Assembly (NCBI GenBank): GCA_021796055.1
Contig: JAJYOS010000136.1
Location: 1 to 10,623, forward strand
DNA length: 10,623 nt
Reading direction: 5' to 3'
Origin: Bacteroidota bacterium
GTDB taxonomy: Bacteria > Bacteroidota > Kryptoniia > Kryptoniales > JAKASW01
The notes below the pieces were generated by a model. It saw only the letters and a list, made by a program, of their open reading frames with translations, was not told the origin of the DNA and made no database searches. Position numbers and translations under genes: made by a program. Shown here in pieces: positions 7,389 through 10,623 of this stretch (position 1 is its first letter; every line of letters begins with the position of its first letter).

Positions 7389-8435
7389 TCATTTACTGTT
7401 TAGTTTCCGTGCCAATTCCTTCCCAGTAAGCCTGGAAAGATATTCGAGCTTGCTACGATGTTTTGTCCTGTACTCGGAGTCGGTCATTCCATCCAGGTGT
7501 CTCCCAAGGAGCTCCTTTAGACCTTTCTCGACGCCATCTCCCGAATGCGTGAGCCTCAACCTTTCTTCGATGACTATGAAGTAGATATCGAGGAGCCGCG
7601 GCTGAATCTTCTTCTTTTTCACATATTGCAGTGTCATCCGTTTTCGGACTTCCTCTACTGTTTCGCGCACAACTTCCTGGAGATCATTTGAATCCACATT
7701 TTCTTCTACCGATACCGGGGTCTCATCGGGGTATTGGGTGGTATAAATCGAACGGAACACAATGGCGACATGAGTTAAGGGAACAACGCGGGCGATATCG
7801 TGAGTCTCAAGGAGATAGAGAGCCAGCTTGCCGAGCATGAATGGAATGTTGTCCTTTCCACGGAGGTATCCCCTCAATCCCGCTTCAAGCTCCTCGATCT
7901 CGGGACTTCTATTCTGCAGCATCCTGTCGGCATCCGCGGGAGCCAGACACGGCACACCAAATCTTTCGATCAAAACCAGACTGTCGAATTGCTGAAGCGC
8001 CAACTTGATGTTTCGTATGATCTTACCGAGAGATGGATCGACCTCGTTATAGAGTCTGAATAATCCCTGGTTGACATGTGAAAAGACAAGCCTTCGCAGA
8101 TGTACCAGCACTTCTGCGTCTGTCAGCCTTGCCGGAGGATACGCCGCAAAGTAGGCACGAAAGTGGGGAAAATCGCCGGAGTCGGCGAAAGCAAACAAGT
8201 CCGCGAGACAGTCATACGCGAAATCGCCTACATTCAGCTCAAGCGTCCTCTTGAGGACGACGTCGCCACTGAGCCGTCGTCTTACATATGGAACGGCCAG
8301 GGCATGGCACACCTTCACCAGCGCATTTACATCCGTGCGCTCGTATGCACCAGCGAGTATTGCCCGCAAAGACTTACGGGCAATACTAAATGCAGACTCT
8401 TCCTCCCCTTTCTCCTTAATCCCGTTTTCGACCAC
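7389..8435 (-). CDS. Uncharacterised helical protein in sigma-factor position, possibly a divergent sigma factor
   Basis: This 348-residue protein has no signal peptide or membrane helix and looks cytoplasmic and mainly helical. I do not recognise it with certainty. Three things point toward a divergent sigma70-like factor. It is followed 41 bases later by an anti-sigma-like gene, the usual ECF order. Residues 31-145 can be read as a region-2-like layout: DFAYDCLADLFA near 71, FPHFRAYF near 89, and HLRRLVFSHVNQGLFRLYNEVDP at 112-134, which corresponds in position to the core-binding and -10 helices. The C-terminus (about 316-345, MTDSEYRTKHRSKLEYLSRLTGKEL) could be a DNA-binding helix in region-4 position. 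A basic segment at 264-280 contains VKKKK. The protein is longer than a typical ECF factor (about 170-200 residues). The start is GTG at 8435 with AGGGA seven bases upstream. It could instead be an unrelated partner of the membrane protein. Confidence 0.7.
   Translation of the reverse strand: MVENGIKEKGEEESAFSIARKSLRAILAGAYERTDVNALVKVCHALAVPYVRRRLSGDVVLKRTLELNVGDFAYDCLADLFAFADSGDFPHFRAYFAAYPPARLTDAEVLVHLRRLVFSHVNQGLFRLYNEVDPSLGKIIRNIKLALQQFDSLVLIERFGVPCLAPADADRMLQNRSPEIEELEAGLRGYLRGKDNIPFMLGKLALYLLETHDIARVVPLTHVAIVFRSIYTTQYPDETPVSVEENVDSNDLQEVVRETVEEVRKRMTLQYVKKKKIQPRLLDIYFIVIEERLRLTHSGDGVEKGLKELLGRHLDGMTDSEYRTKHRSKLEYLSRLTGKELARKLNSK
8356..8387. repeat. Perfect 11-bp inverted repeat inside the start of the sigma-position gene
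   Basis: AGTATTGCCCG (8356-8366) and CGGGCAATACT (8377-8387) are exact reverse complements separated by 10 bases. In the minus-strand transcript they would form an 11-bp hairpin covering nucleotides 49-80 of the coding sequence, at codons reading SIAR-KSL-RAIL. There is no T run after it, so it is not an ordinary terminator. It could be an operator, a translation-modulating hairpin or a coincidence of coding for a repeated helix pattern. Confidence 0.75.
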
Positions 8436-8589
8436 ACTGATTTCCCTTTAAAATCTACAGCACCATCAATACCGTAAAGGGACGCTCTTCAGTTCTTGTG
8501 AGGAAGTTTATCTACCATGGTCGAAAATAGCAAATCTCGCCCGCCCTAAAATTAATGGCCGTTGTTCCAATTCACATGTAAGATGGCTA
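8436..8589. other. Gap between GH3 and the sigma-position gene
   Basis: These 154 bases hold the ribosome binding site for the GTG at 8435 (AGGGA, 8447-8443 on the minus strand). I see no hairpin with a T run after the GH3 stop. A weak promoter-like pair, TTGCTA with TAAACT 17 bases later on the minus strand (four of six matches each), is the best I can find and is not convincing. Confidence 0.4.
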
Positions 8590-10623
8590 CTAGAACCTTA
8601 AGGCTCCCCGCAACCTGATATCTCTGCTGGAACTTCCGATCAGCAGATTGTACCGGCCAGGATGAGTGCCCCATTTATCTTTGGCTGCATCATAATGAGC
8701 AAAATCGATTCCCGCGAGCGTGAATTTCACATATTCTGTTTCTCCAGGCTTAAGCGTTATTCTGCCAAATCGTCTCAGCTCTTTTACAGGCGCATCGGCT
8801 TTGGTATCGGGATCTTGGACATAGAGTTGAGGTATCTCTACTCCGGGATGCTTTCCGGCGTTCGTGACCTTGAAGGTCACGTCATATGTGTCACCTACCT
8901 GCGTGATCCGTAACCCGCTGTAGCTAAACTTAGTGTACGACAACCCATAGCCGAAAGGAAAAAGAGGCTTAATGTCATGTTTGTCGAACCACCTGTAGCC
9001 GACAAATATGCCATCGCTGTAGTCCGACAAACTGTCTTGCTGTTTGTAAGAGCCATATGCTGAGCAGTCCGACCATTTTACCGGAAAAGTCATAGGGAGT
9101 CTTCCCGATGGATCATGCCTGCCCAACAAAACATCGGCTATCGCATTCCCGGCCTCGTCTCCGCCGAACCACGCCTGAACGAGTCCAGGCACGAGGTTGA
9201 TCCAGCTGTTCATAGTTACCGGCGCTCCGGTGATCATCACGACGATGGTTTTCTTGTTTGCCTTTGCCACCTGTTTTATGAGCTCATCCTGCCCTTCGGG
9301 TAAATCCAGATTATCGCGATCCCTTCCCTCAGTCTCGTAGTAGCTGGAAGTTCCTACAAAGAGAATCGCCACATCCGATTTTCTTGCCGCGTCAATGGCT
9401 TTCCGCATGAGTCCGGTTCCGCTTTCACGCACGCCTAACCTTAGCCCTGATCCTCCTCCCGCCTGGAAGTAGTCCACCCTGATATCGTAAAACTTTCCCT
9501 TAATGAGGTGCATCTTGCAAGATCGAACCTCAAGGCCATGTTCGCCCCAGTTGTCGATAACCATCTTGCCGTCAACATAAAGCCTCGATCCATCATCGCT
9601 CGAAAGGTCTAACAGGTACTCACCGGTTCCCGGCGCCATTAATCTCCCTGTCCACCTTACTGAGAAGTTCTGCCCGGGCACGCCCGCGACAGGCGACTCG
9701 CCATGCCAATTGAAATCGACGCGTTTGTCCACCTCAATGACCTTCGGTTCTCCTGCGAAATTAGTGTCGGCAAAATATTCCGCTCGCAACCCGTTAGCAG
9801 CTTTGTCCGGAAGATAAAGGTACCGGCCGTCAATAGCCGAGAAGTCGCCTGCAAGCTGTACCCCTTCGACGAAATTTATCTTAACCTTTCCACCGAGCTT
9901 CTTTCGGAGAGCTTCGAGCGGGCTCACAGAATAGATAGGGTCAACCATCGCGCTCCCGCCGCCGGTCGTCCCGGCGACCGCAGCGTTCGGTCCGATGACC
10001 GCGATTGATTTCACATGCGTTAGGGCCAACGGGAGAATGCCCGCAGAGTTCTTTAGCAAAGTAATCCCTTCGACGGCGGCTCTGTAGGCTATACGTCGGT
10101 GTTCATGAGTGTTGATTAACGCGGGGTCATCCGAACGGGTCCGGTCGAAGAGCCCCAGTTCGAATATGACTCTCAGGATTCTGCGCACTTTGTCGTCTAT
10201 AACGCTCTCCTTCAGTCCACCTGATTTAATCGCGGGGAGTAGCGTGCTGTCGTTCAGGTATTTCCCCGTTGGCATTTCTAGATCCATACCACCCTCCGCG
10301 ATCGGCAAAGAGCTGTGTACGGCCCCCCAGTCGGACATAACGAGCCCATTGAATCCCCAGTCACGCTTGAGTTTCGTGTTTAGGAGATAATCATTCTCTG
10401 CGCAATAATATCCGTCCACTTTATTGTACGCAGCCATCACGGTAAGAACATGCGCTTCTTCGACAGCGGCCTTGAACGCGGGAAGGTATATCTCGTTTAA
10501 GGCTCGTTTATCGATCCTGGCATCGACGAACATCCTCTGGTATTCCTGGTTGTTGGCCGCGTAGTGTTTTACGGTGGCGGCTACGCCTTCGCTCTGAACC
10601 CCTTCTATGTAACTCACCGCCAA
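8590..10623 (-). CDS. GH3 family beta-glycosidase with inserted PA14 domain, N-terminus beyond window
   Basis: A retaining exo-acting beta-glycosidase, most likely a beta-glucosidase or beta-xylosidase. The visible 677 residues start mid-protein at the right edge; an estimated 150-180 N-terminal residues, including any signal peptide, are missing. Residue numbers are for the visible part. ATVKHYAANNQE (16-27) is the KH substrate-binding motif, and the nucleophile is D98 in GLVMSDWGA. LLKNSAGILPL (189-199) opens the (alpha/beta)6 domain. A PA14 domain is inserted at about 275-400 (LRAEYFADTNFAG to GLRLGV), as in KmBglI-type enzymes. The acid/base is probably E432 in YYETEGRDRDNLDLP. LFPFGYGLSYT (554-564) and a C-terminal fibronectin-III-like domain (about 595-672, QLYVQDP to YNLLIGSSS) complete the family layout. 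No truncation or frameshift is seen. The stop is TAG at 8592-8590. PA14 insertions are known to help limit the substrate to short oligosaccharides. Confidence 0.95.
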   Translation of the reverse strand: MAVSYIEGVQSEGVAATVKHYAANNQEYQRMFVDARIDKRALNEIYLPAFKAAVEEAHVLTVMAAYNKVDGYYCAENDYLLNTKLKRDWGFNGLVMSDWGAVHSSLPIAEGGMDLEMPTGKYLNDSTLLPAIKSGGLKESVIDDKVRRILRVIFELGLFDRTRSDDPALINTHEHRRIAYRAAVEGITLLKNSAGILPLALTHVKSIAVIGPNAAVAGTTGGGSAMVDPIYSVSPLEALRKKLGGKVKINFVEGVQLAGDFSAIDGRYLYLPDKAANGLRAEYFADTNFAGEPKVIEVDKRVDFNWHGESPVAGVPGQNFSVRWTGRLMAPGTGEYLLDLSSDDGSRLYVDGKMVIDNWGEHGLEVRSCKMHLIKGKFYDIRVDYFQAGGGSGLRLGVRESGTGLMRKAIDAARKSDVAILFVGTSSYYETEGRDRDNLDLPEGQDELIKQVAKANKKTIVVMITGAPVTMNSWINLVPGLVQAWFGGDEAGNAIADVLLGRHDPSGRLPMTFPVKWSDCSAYGSYKQQDSLSDYSDGIFVGYRWFDKHDIKPLFPFGYGLSYTKFSYSGLRITQVGDTYDVTFKVTNAGKHPGVEIPQLYVQDPDTKADAPVKELRRFGRITLKPGETEYVKFTLAGIDFAHYDAAKDKWGTHPGRYNLLIGSSSRDIRLRGALRF

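Overview
The window looks like about 10.6 kb of a bacterial chromosome with roughly even base composition. All six recognisable genes lie on the minus strand, so transcription runs from right to left. The gene types are: large secreted carbohydrate-active enzymes with PA14 and DUF5110-type modules, a secreted BNR/Asp-box beta-propeller protein of about 1000-residue type, and a zinc-finger anti-sigma-like membrane protein. Together these suggest a heterotrophic member of the Bacteroidota/Chlorobi/Ignavibacteria side of the tree. This placement is inferred from gene types only; no rRNA or marker gene is present.

Layout in transcription order. (1) 10623-8590: a GH3 beta-glycosidase with an inserted PA14 domain; its N-terminus lies outside the window. 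(2) 8435-7389: a 348-residue basic, helical protein that I do not recognise with certainty. It sits where a sigma factor normally sits, immediately before an anti-sigma gene. Its early coding sequence carries a perfect 11-bp inverted repeat. (3) 7347-5899: an anti-sigma-like zinc-finger protein with one membrane helix and a large extracytoplasmic domain bearing a DxDGDG calcium-type loop. (4) 5812-5486: a small conserved-looking soluble protein of unknown function. (5) 5485-5136: an intergenic region holding a good sigma70-type promoter for the next gene and a possible relic reading frame on the plus strand. (6) 5135-2523: a secreted GH31 alpha-glycosidase. (7) 2260 to beyond the left edge: a secreted BNR/Asp-box (VPS10/sortilin-like) beta-propeller protein. 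It is open over 753 codons without a stop, and its best start is TTG with a strong ribosome binding site.

How they may work together (inference): the GH3 and GH31 enzymes would release beta- and alpha-linked glycosyl units from oligosaccharides outside the cytoplasm, such as a mixed-linkage plant or exopolysaccharide glycan. The propeller protein could bind or cleave a polymer at the surface. The two-gene membrane-signalling pair between the enzymes could sense an extracytoplasmic cue and control transcription, possibly of these enzymes, but nothing in the sequence proves that link. I saw no tRNA, rRNA, CRISPR array, insertion sequence or convincing intrinsic terminator.
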